A stretch of 5,488 nucleotides of DNA from Pseudomonadota bacterium (GTDB taxonomy: Bacteria; Pseudomonadota; Alphaproteobacteria; Rhizobiales; Xanthobacteraceae), in the NCBI GenBank assembly GCA_023387555.1, contig JAEWHY010000164.1, positions 1 through 5,488 of the forward strand. The letters run 5' to 3'. The notes beneath the pieces are model-generated. The model was not told the origin of the DNA. It worked only from the letters and a program-made list of their open reading frames with translations, and made no database searches. Positions within the stretch are counted from its first letter, which is position 1, and each line of letters starts with the position of its first letter. This document shows positions 5,131 to 5,488 of the stretch, one piece after another. Position numbers and translations under genes: made by a program.

Positions 5131-5197
5131 TAGCCCGCATGAGCGCAGCGACATACGGGGCGCGCGATCCCGGATTTCGCTTCGTTCATCCGGGCTA
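5131..5197. repeat. Second REP-like palindromic element, 29-base arms
   Basis: The left arm at 5131-5159 (TAGCCCGCATGAGCGCAGCG...) and the right arm at 5169-5197 (ending ATCCGGGCTA) are reverse complements at 24 of 29 positions, with a 9-base spacer. The right arm also folds alone through CCCGGAT / ATCCGGG (5169-5175 with 5188-5194). The left arm carries GAGCGCAGCGA, close to GAGCGGAGCGA in the left arm of the element just to the left, so the two may belong to related families. Read on the minus strand the element encodes PDERSEIRD, a peptide I recall from many spurious ORF calls over alphaproteobacterial repeats, which supports it being noncoding. Confidence 0.75.
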
Positions 5198-5488
5198 CGC
5201 TTAGGCAATGCTCCGCCGTCCCTGTTCTTTGGCCGGCGCGGGCGCGCCCGTATTCCCATCACGCATTCCTCTCCCTTGGAAAATCCAAGGGCGCGCGGAA
5301 CGCCGGGCTTTCAGCCAAGCCCATGGCCTCATGCGCGAGTGAGTAATGCGCATGAGATTGGAGTCACCACGGACCGCCGAAAGATTCCGGCGTTCCGCGC
5401 GCGGTGTTTGAGGCTTGCTCTGCGACAACCCCGGAGGACAGACGCCCAGGCACGGGCGGCCAACTTGTTATCCTCCGCTGGTGACCCA
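5198..5488. other. Gene-free right end of the window, palindrome-rich
   Basis: I find no credible gene in the last 291 bases. The only sizeable open frame, on the minus strand between 5201 and 5428, runs straight through the inverted repeat at 5291-5402 and has no recognisable domain. The stretch contains a perfect 12-base palindrome, CGGGCGCGCCCG, at 5239-5250, then the nested structure at 5273-5402. Positions 5403-5488 are unassigned sequence that may belong to a larger repeat or the next gene's control region. Confidence 0.55.
5273..5402. repeat. Nested palindromic element with 16-base perfect arms
   Basis: GCGCGCGGAACGCCGG at 5291-5306 is the exact reverse complement of 5387-5402. Across a small internal loop the pairing resumes with CTTTC (5308-5312) and GAAAG (5379-5383). 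Inside sits a 9-bp hairpin, CTCATGCGC / GCGCATGAG (5328-5336 with 5348-5356). Just outside is an 8-bp hairpin with an AAA loop, CCCTTGGA / TCCAAGGG (5273-5280 with 5284-5291), which shares base 5291 with the long stem. The arrangement could be a structured RNA, a non-autonomous mobile repeat or another REP-like element. I see no target-site duplication next to the arms. Confidence 0.6.

Noticed and set aside
4996..5262. A minus-strand open frame with the peptide PDERSEIRD
   Set aside because: It is a translation of the palindromic repeats at 4997-5197. Such peptides are familiar artefacts of repeat sequence.
4997..5402. Possible CRISPR array
   Set aside because: The repeats are inverted, differ from one another and are not evenly spaced by unique spacers, and no cas gene is present.
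5201..5428. A 75-codon minus-strand open frame at the right end
   Set aside because: It passes through the 16-base inverted repeat and the inner hairpin, and I see no ribosome site or domain to support it.

Overview
The window looks like a chromosomal stretch from a GC-rich alphaproteobacterium. The best guess is the Bradyrhizobium / Rhodopseudomonas / Afipia group. This rests on strong G/C preference at third codon positions, an alphaproteobacterial ClpS2-type adaptor that is not followed by clpA, a DUF6790-type membrane protein, and palindromic intergenic repeats of a kind I remember as common in those genomes. The taxonomy is inferred from family resemblance and was not tested by any search.

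Layout: (1) Positions 1-106 hold the first 35 codons of a minus-strand exported protein that runs off the left edge. (2) Divergent from it is a plus-strand pair: a zinc-independent quinone oxidoreductase-like MDR enzyme (265-1200) and a small MoaF-related beta-barrel protein (1245-1589). (3) A minus-strand DUF6790-like membrane protein (1627-2160) converges on that pair. (4) Divergent from it is a plus-strand run: methionine sulfoxide reductase B (2257-2664), an unrecognised 123-residue protein (2727-3098), a Nudix hydrolase whose GTG start overlaps the previous stop (3095-3574), and the N-degron adaptor ClpS2 (3649-3954). (5) A strong GC hairpin (3959-3985) separates clpS from a convergent secreted M15-type metallopeptidase with a histidine-rich linker (3997-4539, minus). 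(6) From 4540 to the end (about 950 bases) I find no credible gene. The right half of this stretch carries two back-to-back REP-like palindromic elements (4997-5117 and 5131-5197) and a third, nested palindromic structure (5273-5402).

The genes are mostly housekeeping or stress functions: repair of oxidised methionine, nucleotide clean-up, N-end-rule substrate selection, quinone/carbonyl reduction and peptidoglycan trimming. I see no phage, transposase, toxin-antitoxin or CRISPR content. The points most worth a second look are the unknown gene translationally coupled to the Nudix enzyme, a probable leaderless promoter for msrB, the orphan ClpS2, the His-rich peptidase linker, and the compound palindromic island at the right end. 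I did not find convincing evidence of a wholly new system.
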